A DNA stretch of 64,000 nt, taken from Prostheceraeus crozeri. Taxonomy: Eukaryota; Platyhelminthes; Polycladida; Euryleptidae. Position numbers and translations under genes: made by a program. The stretch is from NCBI GenBank assembly GCA_907163375.1, contig CAJQUW010012687.1, forward strand, positions 186,001 through 250,000. Direction: 5' to 3'. This document shows positions 45,116-57,029 of this stretch, piece by piece. Numbering within the stretch: position 1 is the stretch's first letter; each line of letters begins with the position of its first letter. Below the pieces are notes generated by a model. It was not told the origin of the DNA. It did no database searches and worked only from the letters and a program-made list of their open reading frames with translations.

Positions 45116-46080
45116 CAGTGCATTAGAATCTTTTGGTGTAAATGAACGAGGTTCTTAGTCGTTCATTAGTAAGCGAAGGAGCTTGGCAAACGGGATTTCC
45201 TAGTAACTGCCACTGAAATGAACTAATACTTTTCTGTTCATGAAACTGATGAACGAACTGAACTAATGCTTCTTAAATCCACTACGGGGAAGATTAATTT
45301 CTCACATCGCTTTTCGCTGCTCAGACATAGACAGTCGTTTAGAGAAACTTTCGCTCAGACAAATCCGTACTGTTGCTTCTGTTCGTGAACATATTATACT
45401 ACAATGTAAATGAGTAATTCAAAGATTAAACCAGACAGGGATTTTTAAGGTCATTTAAGCCGGCGCAGCGCCGCATAAGAATTTTCGTGCGCCTTATGAA
45501 ATGTTTCATAAAATTTCTCTCGATTTCTGCAGGGTGACAAATTAGGGGCTATGGTAAAATTTCAAGTAATTATGGCTTCAAATATTTTTGAGTTATATAC
45601 TTCTGGGATAGAGGCCAATTAACTACTTGATGAATGTAAAAGTATAGGGTTTGCCATCTCTCCGGGGATAGGGGCAATCTATGGGATTGGAATTGGATGG
45701 CTTCCCTGTAGTGGCAGTTTTATGAATGTCAAAGTCGGTTTGTGAGACAAAGGCAAATAGGGTACAGTTGTCTTCAAACTTGAAAGAATGACAAAGTAGG
45801 CTTCTATGAAAGAATGATGGACATCATGAAGAACATCATTCTTTGATTCTCAATGTGGTCAACGAGCGCCAAGTCCTACAATGTTGGTGCATTTCTAAGT
45901 GAACAAAATGGAAGTGAGTGACTTCCATTTTTGTGTGACTTCCATTTTCCAAGTGTTTCAGTAGAACTGAACAGCACAGCGCAAAATTAAAATTAACTGG
46001 CGAACTGAATGAACGAACAAAATAGTTGAATTGGCGAAGAACTGAGTAAGCTGAATATATGGCCATATTCGAATGCACTG
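45116..46080. mobile_element. Small hAT-like element (CAGTGCATT ends)
   Basis: Starts CAGTGCATTAGAAT and ends ATTCGAATGCACTG, inverted at 13 of 14 positions. It is rich in GAACGAAC/GTTCATT repeats near both ends. The flanking octamers do not match clearly, so the target duplication has decayed or the ends are slightly misplaced. No coding sequence. Confidence 0.55.
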
Positions 46081-47669
46081 GTGCACTTGGATCCTGGAAC
46101 GATATTTTGCATTCAAGGTTCGAATATGCATGTATCTCCCGATGGAGGTGATAATTTGCGCCTCAATAATGAAAAAGGAACTTTGTACTTCAAAAATGTG
46201 AAAAAGATGATTTTCTTAATTTGAATTTGTCATGAAAGTTTTTTGCAATTATGATGAATGAAACTCAGTGGCTACCACATGACAGCTGGCATTTTAAAGC
46301 TTTTTCACATTTTTTCTATAATAAGCAAAATGGAATTTTCTTTTTATGTTGAATTTATTCAAACAATATCATCCCTTTTGTAACTACAGTACTACACAAG
46401 CGACATGCATATACGAGCATTTTTATAGTGCACATCACTAAGCATTGTTTTTAAAAATAATATGTGGTCTGCTACTTGCACCTATTGCTCAATTGTCTTT
46501 AACTGTAATTTTGTATAATTAAATTGCGAAAACTGTGTCTGTATTTTGTGTTTCTTGCTTGTCAATGAAACGTGAACGCTCATCGCACAACGAATTCCGT
46601 GTCCATGTCTTTCTGATGTCACTCAAGTGTACGCCTTCAAAAGAGCTGGCGAAATATATCGGTGCAAAATGAATATTCGTACTTGGTTTTGTTGCTCCTC
46701 TACAAAGTATCGAAAGTGAGGGGTGTTTCCAACATTACGAAAATTGTGTTGGAATATCACAACTTTTAGCGCACAAGAAACGGACTATTTCGGTGCGTCA
46801 ATTTCATTAATAACCAACTACATACCCAAACAAAGCCTACAGCTACACAGCTACACAGCTAATAGAGCAACAGAGTAAATAATTAGTAATTGACACTAAT
46901 GAGACTATCTGAAAACAAAACTAAGGTACAATCAAGGTCGTCTTGGTAATATGAAAAGTAAACTTGTACAGCGTGAAATTAAATACAATTTAAAATCATA
47001 AATTGCAGACAGCTCATACACTACCCTTTTCATGATCTTTTGAGGGAAAAATAAATATGGAATATGAAAGCGCTGGGAAACCAACAGATACGTAGTTTGC
47101 AGCAATGAACTCACAGAGTGCCATTGGAATCATGTGAGTGAGGCTTATCCAATATTTTTCCAAACTTCCAGACTTTTTCCAGACCACCCTATTTTCCAGA
47201 CTTCCCAGACATTTTCTTAAAAATAATACTTTCCCAGATTTTTTCCAGACCACCCTATTTTCCAGACTTTTCAGACCCGCGGGCACCATGTAATAAGTTA
47301 AGTATGGACAAATTTGAAAAAATGGACAATTGTAAGGATTCTGCTGCATAGAATAACTCAATTTCATTAAAATCAACTATCTGAGGCTTTATGATGACAA
47401 CAAACGTGTTAAAATCGCCGCCTCTATCTTAGTACAACTGATACCGTCCTAAATATCGTTGACTTATAAAAACACCATATTTTCGCAAGACTGAAAGACA
47501 CTCAAACGATTAGTTATATCGACCTGCTACAAGCAAACATCATTGCTTCACTTAAAATCAATTTTCCTAATGTCTTGATAACGATTTAAGCACGTAAATG
47601 TAGAATTTGTAAAAAAAACCTTCAGGTATCAGAGGGACTGAAAAGGCTGAGGTTTCTGGGGGTTAGGCA

Positions 47670-48250
47670 ACTCAGTTGAAAAAAGTAAACTAATAAGAAA
47701 GATAGTTCAGTGAGGAACTTACTAAGTGAGCAGAACTATATCATCAATAGTGCTAAGGCACAGTTCCGTTAATCCGCTAGTCAACAGAAGTTACATATTG
47801 CATTAACGATTAGAAGGACTAGCTAACTTCGTTATTCTCATCTAAGTCCGATAATTTGTTAATTTTACTGGATGCTCACCAAGACATTTCAGGAATTCTA
47901 TTACATAAATTATCCTCAATGTTACTTTTACTGATCATTCTTAACGATGCCATGTTCGAAAATGTTCCGGTGTAAATAAGGGAAACAATGGTCATAACAT
48001 AACAAGTCCATCGGTTCACTTCAATCATACTACCTATCATTGGTATTTATCAACAACATAAACAATGTTTCTTCTCTTAATGATAACCGATTCTGATAAT
48101 CGATCATCAAATCGAAGCATCATTCTAAATCATTATAAGCATTATAAGCATTATTATATCAATTCAGAGTTAGTTTTCTGCAGATGAAATGTTGAGTGAT
48201 CTCTAAACTAAGATAGAGCGTGTTTCCATACTAAAATCTTCACAAATCAG
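47670..48250. other. AT-rich DNA, nothing recognised
   Basis: Includes a short ATTATAAGCATTATAAGC duplication near 48135. No coding motif. Confidence 0.5.
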
Positions 48251-49116
48251 CACTTGAGCGTCATAATATTTGACATGTTATGGAAAATATTAGTTAAGCA
48301 ACTCAGTTGGGGGTTATGTCTTAGCAATCACTTTAAGCAAGATCATCATTCTTGGACTGATGTTGAATCGCAAATTATTGATCATGTTGATGACAATATA
48401 TACATATCACCGGAAGAGATAACCAGAGAGCTCAACCGCCAGGAAGACATGCATATCAAGATGCTCAACACCTTATACCCATTGGGTTTGAATGACTGAG
48501 TTTTGGGAGGTGGATGTGTATCTCAGCAGTCCATATCCAATGATCAATTTTTTTTTTAGTTATCCGATCAGCAGCAGAAAAAGGAGTCATGGAATAAGAA
48601 AATCGGGTAGAAAAGGCTCAAGTATTATGGAACTTGATAATACTTGTCAAGAATTGCAAGATTCTTTTAAGACGCGCAAGATGTCAAAGTTTTATCATCA
48701 TCCAAAATCTCTCCCTAACACTATGCTAAGAGCCATTCTAGCAAGGCAAGGGATGAGGCAAACATGATGACATTAATACTGACAGCATACATTCAGAATA
48801 ATAAACTTAACCTAGACTCGGAGAACAAAAAGGTAAAAGAACGAGCAACCGTAATTATTCCGTTCGAATCTCAGACAATAGACTCACTGAATCTCATGTC
48901 TATATTCTGCGATCAAAGTGTGTGCAAGCTAATTCCAAGCACAATTCAAGAACGTTATCCACCGAAGATATTCTACAAATTAGATAAACCCACTGCATTG
49001 AAGTTTTGCAATTATGGGCGTTTTTTGAATAACCTGAAGTTTCAAGATGTGATACACATCATGAATAATCCATGCTCATGCAGCAAGAGGCAATCTTTTG
49101 TTTACCCACACTATGG

Positions 49117-51141
49117 CAGGGTTGGTCAAAAACCCACATCAGAGTCAAAAACCCACTGGGTAATGGGATTTTTGGCTTGTTTGGGACTTTTGGTCCTTGA
49201 CGGAAATAGATTTCTGTGGATTTCTCGAGGTATATATTTTGAGGTATATTATTTTGCCAACAGAGTGCTCAAATGTCACTGGTTATTGATTAATAATGAT
49301 TTTATAATGTGAGAAAATGCATTGGTGTATTTGATGAACAGTAGTTTTCTCATGCACATGAAATAAAGTATGGATCACTGAAATAAAATATGTACCGGTA
49401 AGGACGGCAACCTAATACGTTTCTGCTTCGCAATGTAGGATATTCCAGGGGACCAGGCGACCGGACCGCACACTGCGTGAGAAAAATTGTCACGAGGCTT
49501 TGGTTTAAAGAATCAGAAATACTAAGCCAGAATCATCATTGACATGTAGGCAATATATTATATGACGCAATGAGCACATAACAGCAGTTAAGCAACATGT
49601 AGCTATGTTGCACAACATTTACGCGAAATAGAAGGAATGTCGAGCGATGTGTTTAATAACAATGTTAATGGCATTACAATGGCATAACAATTTTAATAAT
49701 AATTTTGTCGAGGCCCTCCTTTCAATAAACATTAATATGAATAATTACATGCATGATGATACAATAATTATAACTCATTATCTAACCTCATATCTAAATA
49801 GATCTACAGAATGCCCTCTTTACAATATCTCCTACGCTTCCCTGAATATCGGGGTCATAAATTCTCAAATTGAAAGGTCGATTTATAGCATACCTCCTTT
49901 ATAGACTTAACTTATTATTATGGGTCATTCAGTAGTCTACCACGAAAAACACTCTCTAATAGCGATGACCAGTTTCGTCGTTTATTGACTTTCTCAAATT
50001 ACACATGAACAAGAACAGCACAAATCGCACCCTGGACATCAAAGGTCAACTTATAATATAGGCTTGCCTCTTTATAGTGATAGTATTAATAATAATAATA
50101 ATGATGATAATATTAATAATTACCCATAGCAACGATCCACTGCTGGCGGTGGTGAAGAGCGGCGGTCTCTATAAGCCGAAGTCGGAAACTACCGCGGATT
50201 GGAGGAAGAAGACAAGCGAAGACAGGCTCTTAAGATGGGACAATAAGGCTCTTCATGGACAATACAAAAGACAGATGAAAGAGGTTACAACAACAACGGC
50301 ATGCTATGAATGGATGAAATCAGTGAAGTTGAAAATCGAAACTGAGGCACTCATAACAGCAGCACAAGACCAAGTCCTCAACACCAAGGCTCATGCAACA
50401 TACATCATAAAATCATCATCAGACCCTAAGTGCAGAATGTGCAATTCAGCGGATGAAACAGTGACACACATCTTGACTTCGTGTTCGAAATTGGCCACAA
50501 CTGAGTATCTAAGACGCCACAACGAAGTTGCAAAATTGATACACAGAAGTATATGCAAACAATACAGCATTCAAGTCAGCAAGCAACCATGGAGGCATGA
50601 GCCGAGATCAGTGGAGGACAATGATGTGATAAAAATACTGTGGGACTTTGAGATTCGAACGGATAGACTAATAACAGCAAGAAGACCTGACATACTACTC
50701 GTCGACAAGGTCAAGAAAACAGGAATTATAATCGATATAGCAGTGCCAGACGATCGCAATATAAGTAAAAGGGAACGCGAGAAGATTGAAAAATACCAAG
50801 ATCTCCAAGATCTAAAGATGGAAATACAGAAATTGTGGAACATTAAAGTAAAGGTCATGCCAATCGTCGTGGGAGCCCTTGGTGCACATACAACACAGCT
50901 GCAGGGATATCTCGCACAAATCCCTGGACACCACTATGTACCCGACTTGCTTAAGGCAGCGCTTCTCGGAAGTGCCCACATCCTCAGGCGCATACTTGAC
51001 CTCCCTGAGTCCTGGTAGGACTCCGAGGCCATAGTAGTATCTTCCCGACCTAATGTTGTGCATGGGTAGTGTACTAAAAAAAAAACTACAATAGCAACAA
51101 TTATGACAATTGAAATGGGTTTTTGGATTTTGCCAACCCTG
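49117..51141. mobile_element. hAT element inserted in Naiad copy 2
   Basis: Starts CAGGGTTGGTCAAAAACCCA and ends CAAAATCC-type sequence closing with CCAACCCTG. CACTATGG (49109-49116) and CACTACGG (51142-51149) form an 8-bp duplication at 7 of 8 positions, and the interrupted Naiad reading (H-Y-G) resumes exactly there. It holds the 3' end of an endonuclease-bearing LINE (50.1-51.1 kb). The first 900 bases have no recognisable transposase. Confidence 0.85.
50125..51085 (+). mobile_element. R2/R4-type LINE 3' end with intact C-terminal ORF (RLE endonuclease)
   Basis: A frame of 313 codons, uninterrupted from at least 50077 to 51018, encodes the C-terminus of a LINE with restriction-like endonuclease. 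Order: basic helical region LLRWDNKALHGQYKRQMKEV; a zinc knuckle CRMCNSADETVTHILTSC (C-x2-C-x9-H-x4-C); the nuclease core RPDILLVDKVKKTGIIIDIA with P-D, 14 residues and D; then IEKYQDLQDLKMEI with the usual Lys-Tyr; and a C-terminal tail ending RILDLPESW. The reverse transcriptase is missing (5' truncation). The element begins after an (AAT)n run at 50080-50115 and ends with an A-rich run at about 51075. The lack of stops suggests this is the youngest LINE insertion in the window. Confidence 0.85.
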
Positions 51142-52819
51142 CACTACGGTCACGTAATAACGGGTGATCTGGATATTGTGGATGATGAAGACTTACGTCA
51201 ACTCTTCAGTTTTGGTACCAAACACAGAATCCCAAAAGCCTTAGTTGGAGTACCATAGCAACTGAAATCAGTAATTCATTAGATGAGCATATTACAAAAA
51301 TAAGTAAGAAAGAGAAGCTCGAGGCTACTTTATTCTCAGTGTGGAAATCAAGAATCATGGCAATGATTAAAGATCGAATTTATCTTGCCAAGAAATCTTC
51401 GAATAGGATTCGAGCACACAGTAATCGACACAAGATTAATGTCAAAATGGGGAAAACTCTGAAAGAATTGCAGAATGACGTCGTAATTGCGCCAGTTGAT
51501 AAAGCATCTAATAATTATGCTTTCATTTGCAAAAAGTTTTATCTCCAAATTCTCCTAGCCGAGTTGGGAATTGATATTTCCACGTCGAACATATCAGGTA
51601 ATGATACCTACGGTCCAGAGCAAATTTTAGCGCAGAATGTAATTGAGCAACATACAACAATTATGAAAAGCGAGTTCAAACTAACTGCCCGTGAAAAAGA
51701 CAGAAAATTACCAAAAATATATTGAATTCCAAAATTTCAAAAAACTCCATGCAAATTTAGATTCATAGCAGGTGCACGACAATGCACATCGAAAAAGCTG
51801 TCCATCAAAGTAAATTCAGCCGTAAGTATTTTTCGTGACAATTTTCAGAGATATTGTATGGTAAATTAAGAGAAACAGCGGTTTCGATTGTTTCTGAAGT
51901 ATAAAGTCCACACAAGAATTTCTACACAGATTAAACTCGACACAAGTTCATTCATTACAAGTTTTCGATTTTTCAACCTTATACACGAATCTTGATCAAA
52001 AATTGATTGAAGATCACATATTCGCTATCATGGATTTGGTGTTTAATTCCTCAAATAGAAAATTTATTTGCATTGGATATGATAAGTCCTTTTGCTCAAT
52101 GAATAAATATAATGGTTATCACTGTTTTGATAAACAGAAGTTAAAAGAAGCCATACATTTCCTATTATCACAGACTTACGTCACATTCGGAAATTTAGTT
52201 TTCAGGCAGATTAAAGGCATTCCAATGGGAGGAAATTCTAGTCCACTCCTAGCTGACCTATTTCCTCTTACACTGCGAATTTGTTTTTATGCAAAATTTG
52301 ATAAAAACTAAAAAATTTCATTTAGCACGCTTGTTATCACCTACATCAAGATACATTGACGATATATGTGTTGTTAATTATAAACACTTTGATTCGTTGA
52401 TACAAAAAATTTATCCACCTGACTTATTGGCGGAGAGAAATGGTGATAACAACAGAGGTAGTTTACCTTGGTGTGAAAATACAAATCTCACAGAACAATT
52501 TGAGAACTTCGGTATATCACAAGGTGGATGACTTCTCTTTCTCTGTGGTGCAACTGACTTTCCCGGAGAGCATGATCCCATTACAGATGGCCTTTTATGT
52601 TTTCGCTTCGCAAGTAGTCAGATATTGTAGAATATGCTCGAAGTTACAAGACGTTGTACACAAAACTAACAAGACACTAAATATCATGAAATCTATAGGT
52701 TATTCTCAGCATGACTTGATGAGTTACACAGAAAAGGCTCTCACAAGGCATAATGAATCGCTTTACAAATATGGTCTTTTCTCGGTTCGACAATTCACTT
52801 CACTCTGAATTTCAATTAG

Positions 52820-53690
52820 GCACGCGACCAACAAACGACACACATTCTCCTGAAAGCCTTGCTGCATATGTGAATAAACGACTAACAATGACTTGTAGCC
52901 ATCACATGGGGTGCGGTGAAGAGTGAATGCAGAGCGCTTAGCGTGGCTTACGGGAGCTGAGAGAGCTCCCATTGTTAAGTCTCGATGTATGAGGCGAAGT
53001 TTGTGTAAAGGCGGATTACATATTTATCACACATCGATTACATGTTTATGGGATTCGAGGATGAACAGGATCTACTTACTTGTGGGAATCGAAAAGGCAA
53101 AGATTGATGTACAGGATTTGTTTACATGTGCGGATCGCAAAAAGCAAAATGTATTTATTGATGGCATGAATTTAATGACAGAATGAGTTTACATGTGGGA
53201 AACGCAACACTTGAATGATGTCTGACTTATCTTTGTGGCATATTTTTTCAAGACATATCATTGCCTATTCAGTATTTTGTCAGCCACTATGTGTGGGACT
53301 CCGCTCGTCTGGGTTTGAGTGTTCAGGTTAGGGGTCGAAACACAACTAGACGAGTACCTGCTGATGACTGACGCACTGCAGTATTATGTTTTATATCCCT
53401 TAATCGGTAGCTGAAGTAGTGATCGATGTATTGTATTTCAAATGAAGAACAAATGAAGAAATGTGGGGTTACATGAAGTATTTTATAGCAAATTGAAGTG
53501 AAGAAATAGTATTTTCCATATGTAGTCGTAGGTATAGTGTGCATAATTTCATTGCTTTCGATGTAGTTAAATGTCATTGTAGTTCTGTCGTTTGCCTCCA
53601 TTATCTACTTTCCACTTATCCATTATTACCATTATCCACCTTGTGTAGTGTCAGAATCGGTGTAATAGCATTATTGCATTCCCATGTTTT
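52820..53690. other. Unassigned; loose repeats at about 52990-53210
   Basis: TTACATGT(G)-GGGAATCG-like motifs recur about four times between 53010 and 53215 with irregular spacing. They may be the 3' region of Naiad copy 2. No coding motif. Confidence 0.35.
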
Positions 53691-53702
53691 ACCTCCACTT
53701 TT

Positions 53703-53829
53703 CCAATTTGTATCCATCTATCTCCTGTTGTTTTATAATATCCAATTTTTATCCATCGATCTCCTGTTGTTTAATAATATCCCATTTTTATCCATCGATT
53801 TCCTGTTGTTTTATAATATCCATTCTTAA
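53703..53829. repeat. Minisatellite, 39-bp unit, about three copies
   Basis: Units containing ATCCATCGATCTCCTGTTG and TTTATAATATCCAATTTTT repeat in tandem with few differences. Confidence 0.9.
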
Positions 53830-54112
53830 TTTCCTTAACCTATGATGACCATTGTCCTATTGTATTTCAACTACCAGCATCTGTAGTCGGTAAGGTATAT
53901 TAGACGTCTGTTTTGAACATGTATGCGGCAGTGTTTGGAATCTATGGTATTAGTATATTAACACTAAGAATGAGTAGTGTTACAAATCTTAAGATTTCCA
54001 CTTTTACCAGATATTGAGACAAAGTTGATCAATTTTAATTCGTTGCCACGAGAAAGCTCCATTGAGTTCTTTTAAGAACTAATTAATCCAATGGTTACAG
54101 TAGCATTGCATC

Positions 54113-55413
54113 TGTAGAGGAAGCTGGGGTGATTTGGCAGTTGGGGTGACATTTCAGTGGGGGTCTTGCACTTAATAGGCTTCATAAATCAAAAATCCGA
54201 AATATGCATTTTGAAGTAGCTCTAAAATAAAGATGCTGGAGCAAGATACCTGCGGATTATTTGTACTTGTACTTTTTTTAGGAGCAAAAAACTATTTTAC
54301 TTGCAAAAATCGTAACTTTCAGAAATACGCAACTTTTGGGACACTCTCGTCCTGTGATAGATTTGACATAAACCATTATTAAAGATATTTTACTTAGGTC
54401 ATGGTGCATGAACTCCTACAGTATAAAAACATTCAGATCACATTAACATTGTAATTGAGCTGATTTTTTTACCTTGCTGGGGTTGGGGTGACTTGGCAGT
54501 ATCATGTTGGGGTGACATGGCAGTATTGGTATTGCAAATAATATGCTTCACAATTCGAAATCCCTATTACTTTTTAAAGTAGCTCTGAAATGATAATACT
54601 GTAGAGAAAGATTGCTTCGGACTTCTACTTTTTAAGAGCAAAAAATCAGGCCTATTGGCCTACTTAAAATGTGGAAATGCAACTTTTGAAAATACGTAAT
54701 TCGATGAGCCACTGCGCCTTGTGATAGATTTCAGATAAATCTACGTTGAAGACATTATAATTTGGTCAGAATACATGACCCCTGATACTGTAAAACATTC
54801 TGGCCGGAGCTGAGGATTTAACCGTAGGCCTACTTAGGTTGGGGTGACATGGCAGCATCACTTTTTGTCCTTAGTAGTTGATTGACTCTTGTAGTCTGCA
54901 TATCACAACTGATGGTAGTGATGTGTTAGTGACTCACCTTTTAATACAAGTTCACATCTTAACACCAAGCCTATGCATTGGAAATGATTTAGAAACATCT
55001 AGGTACGTCAAACCAACCCTTATTTGTTGATTCGCTGCAACATGAATTATCGCAATTTATATGAATTGCCAAGATTGTGTTTTGTAACTAGTTTGGCAGT
55101 GTTTGTAGCAGCAATGATAATGCAAGCCTAGATCAGTATAATCAAAAAATTTGATGTTTCATGATACTGCAACTCACCCCAACCCTACTGCCAAGTCACC
55201 CCAATAGTGGGGTGACTTGGCAGTTTTAGAACTTTTTTGTAATTGAATTTTTCGAGGACAAGACAATAATTTACGGCAAAACTATCTGAAGCCAAAATGT
55301 TCCTAACACTCCTCTCCGTCAACCCGCACTAAAGGAATTCTATAATATTTAGTCGTTTGGCCGGGATGGGCATTTGAAGAAAAGACTGCCAAGTCACCCC
55401 AGCCTCCCCTACA
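54113..55413. mobile_element. DNA element with 28-bp inverted ends and internal GGGGTGACTTGGCAG repeats
   Basis: The left end 54113-54140 and right end 55386-55413 pair at 25 of 28 positions; they begin TGTAGAGGAAGCTGGGGTGA and, read inward from the right, TGTAGGGGAGGCTGGGGTGA. GGGGTGACTTGGCAG and close variants recur inside at about 54141, 54484, 54508, 54841 and 55208, and inverted at 55188. 54130-54475 and 54476-54835 are diverged tandem copies of a unit of about 350 bp (shared TTTGAAGTAGCTCT, AGGAGCAAAAA, TGTGATAGATTT). No coding capacity. The superfamily could not be assigned; no clear target duplication. Confidence 0.75.
55188..55223. repeat. Perfect 16-bp palindrome inside the 54-55 kb element
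   Basis: CTGCCAAGTCACCCCA, four bases (ATAG), then its exact reverse complement. It looks like two element termini facing each other. Confidence 0.95.
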
Positions 55414-56699
55414 CTTGCGGATTGGAGAACGCCATCAGTCCTCATTAGGACTACTTCAATTAATAATTTGAATTAGTAAGCATTATATTCTATTGTAAAT
55501 GGCTGCTGGGATGATTTTCATCATCGAATGAGAATTAACACGCAAATGCAGTCTATAGTCATGATCCAGTTAAGTTCATCTCACCCAACATGCAAAAAGC
55601 TATTGGAATCGAGATTTTCTAACGCCAATTGCTATCGCATTACACAAAGAAAATTAAAATCTACTACCCGAAATTCTTCGATCGAAAGTATAAAATTGTA
55701 AATTAATCAAAATATGACATTTTCGGCGTACCTGCACCTTTTGTGGTTCGATAGTTTATGTACAGAAAGTTAAACTCAAATTCGAACGCTCGAATGTTTT
55801 AGACACCTTCTATTTTCGCATAATTTCTCAGCATCAATCAAGCAAGCAAGAACACAGCAATAGAAAATGTTCGGGCATTTTTCCTAAATCGCAATTTTTG
55901 TCTTTTTGTATGTATTTGAGCACATTAGAATCAATTAGGGGAAAGGATCAATGAAATAATATTGTGATCGAAGTACCCACAAAAGTCAAATCCTTCAAAA
56001 TTTGAGATTATTTTCGGGCATTCGTGCACTTTTCGAGCATTTGGGCGTAATATCTTGTTGCGAGATTTGTTAATAGCTAGACATGATATGATAATTTTCG
56101 GCATAGTGTCTTCATAGCGTCTTCTATCACGTTCAAAAAAGTGCTAGAAACAACTTCGATGTGCGATATTTGCAAGAATGCTCAAGGATTGTTAGATGCT
56201 CAAGGTTTGAACAAAAATTTGATCAAAATTTATGTTTACCTTACTAGGATGCTTGGTGAATTCAGATATGCCTATTTTTTGTAAGTACAGGTATATGTTT
56301 ACATGACTTCATGCCCTGAAGATGCATCTTGCCAATAACCATTGCGCTAGAGTTAATATATCTTGCATAGTCGGAGTAAACACACCAAACCGATACTTTG
56401 GTCGAAAACTTCAATTTTCCTTCAATTCTTTTTCTTTGATGTTGTCTGTAGATCAAATGAACTCGGTAGGCGCACATTTTCCTAGTAGTCATAGGGTGCA
56501 GAACATGCTCGTCCAGGCGGCGGGACAATAATTCATATGTTCCCATAGCACTTGCTGCAACCATTCAAATTTTGTACGTGTTTATTATTATGTGCAGTGT
56601 CCGATAAGATAAACATACCAGTATGAAAAACAAAAGGGACAAATGAAAAATTATTAATTGGTGAAAGAAGTTCTGTAATCATCTGACTACTGTTCAGTC
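55414..56699. other. AT-rich DNA, nothing recognised
   Basis: A 100-codon minus-strand frame at 56564-56262 has no motif, and its 3' side runs into a GTAAAC that could be a weak donor. I do not call it an exon. Confidence 0.4.
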
Positions 56700-56744
56700 T
56701 GACCTCGACCTCGATTAAAGTCTGCTTAATCGAGGTCGAAGTCA
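56700..56744. repeat. 19-bp hairpin stem (18 of 19 paired), 7-nt loop
   Basis: TGACCTCGACCTCGATTAA (56700-56718), loop AGTCTGC, TTAATCGAGGTCGAAGTCA (56726-56744). CGAGGT recurs once more at 56750. It is GC-richer than the surroundings. Confidence 0.9.
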
Positions 56745-57029
56745 GGCCATCGAGGTTGCACCTCTTGTTAATATTTTACAAATGATCTTTGTAGCAGACA
56801 GCATTTTTTTGCACATGCAAAATCGTCAAAAGGACTGCCTTGTCAGTTTAAAATCAAGCTTCTAACACATTGCATCCAGCACGTGTTAAAAATGTCAAAA
56901 ACTAACTACTTTAACTGCCAACAACCTACAACTGAATAACTTGTTGCTTGTAACTTGCTGCCAATAACTGACAACAAGCTATCTGTATGCATAGAATTGC
57001 CGGAGTGACATTCTTTATTATTCCAGGTG

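Larger units (their letters stand above)
43256..47290. mobile_element. hAT-like element with 5-bp target duplication, nested in piggyBac copy 2
   Basis: Starts CAGGGCGCCCGCG and ends CGCGGGCACCATG. The flanks are TAATA on both sides (43251-43255 and 47291-47295), and comparison with copy 1 confirms that the piggyBac sequence resumes across the gap. Inside both ends TTCCAGAC/GTCTGGAA repeats occur in tandem (47165-47280). Termini resemble those of the element at 2641-9996 (CAGGGTGACCGCG). A LINE fragment (43480-45060) and another hAT-like element (45116-46080) lie within. No transposase was seen. Confidence 0.75.
42707..47662. mobile_element. piggyBac-like element, copy 2 (interrupted)
   Basis: Matches copy 1 (13.7-16.9 kb) along its length: shared blocks such as TTTTTGTGCTGA, GGTAGATAGGTCAAGGGGG and CAACTATCTGAGGCT occur in the same order. 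The right end reads GGTTTCTGGGGG followed by TTAG (47663-47666), inverted relative to the copy 1 left end and next to a decayed TTAA site. About 20 bases of the left terminus are missing. It is split by a 4-kb insertion at 43256-47290 at a different point from the insertion in copy 1. Confidence 0.65.
48270..52808 (+). mobile_element. Naiad-type Penelope-like element, copy 2 (interrupted)
   Basis: Plus-strand relative of copy 1 with the same order. It begins within the end of the GIY-YIG domain (SNHFKQDHHSWTDV, then ITRELNRQE), continues through the linker (NTLYPLGLND, SSRKRSHGIRKSGRKG, VIIPFESQTIDSL), is interrupted at 49117-51141, resumes with HVITGDLDIVDDEDL, then KTLKELQNDVVIAPVDKASN, PMGGNSSPLLADLFPL and SRYIDDICVVNYKHF with the catalytic Asp pair, and ends near RQFTSL. 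The 5' end is truncated, and the coding region is broken in about six places. Downstream the 52.8-53.3 kb sequence shows no clear match to the 3' region of copy 1, so the 3' limit is uncertain. Confidence 0.8.

Noticed and set aside
50571-51153. Minus-strand frames opposite the LINE endonuclease
   Set aside because: Shadows of the intact plus-strand ORF with its knuckle and nuclease motifs.
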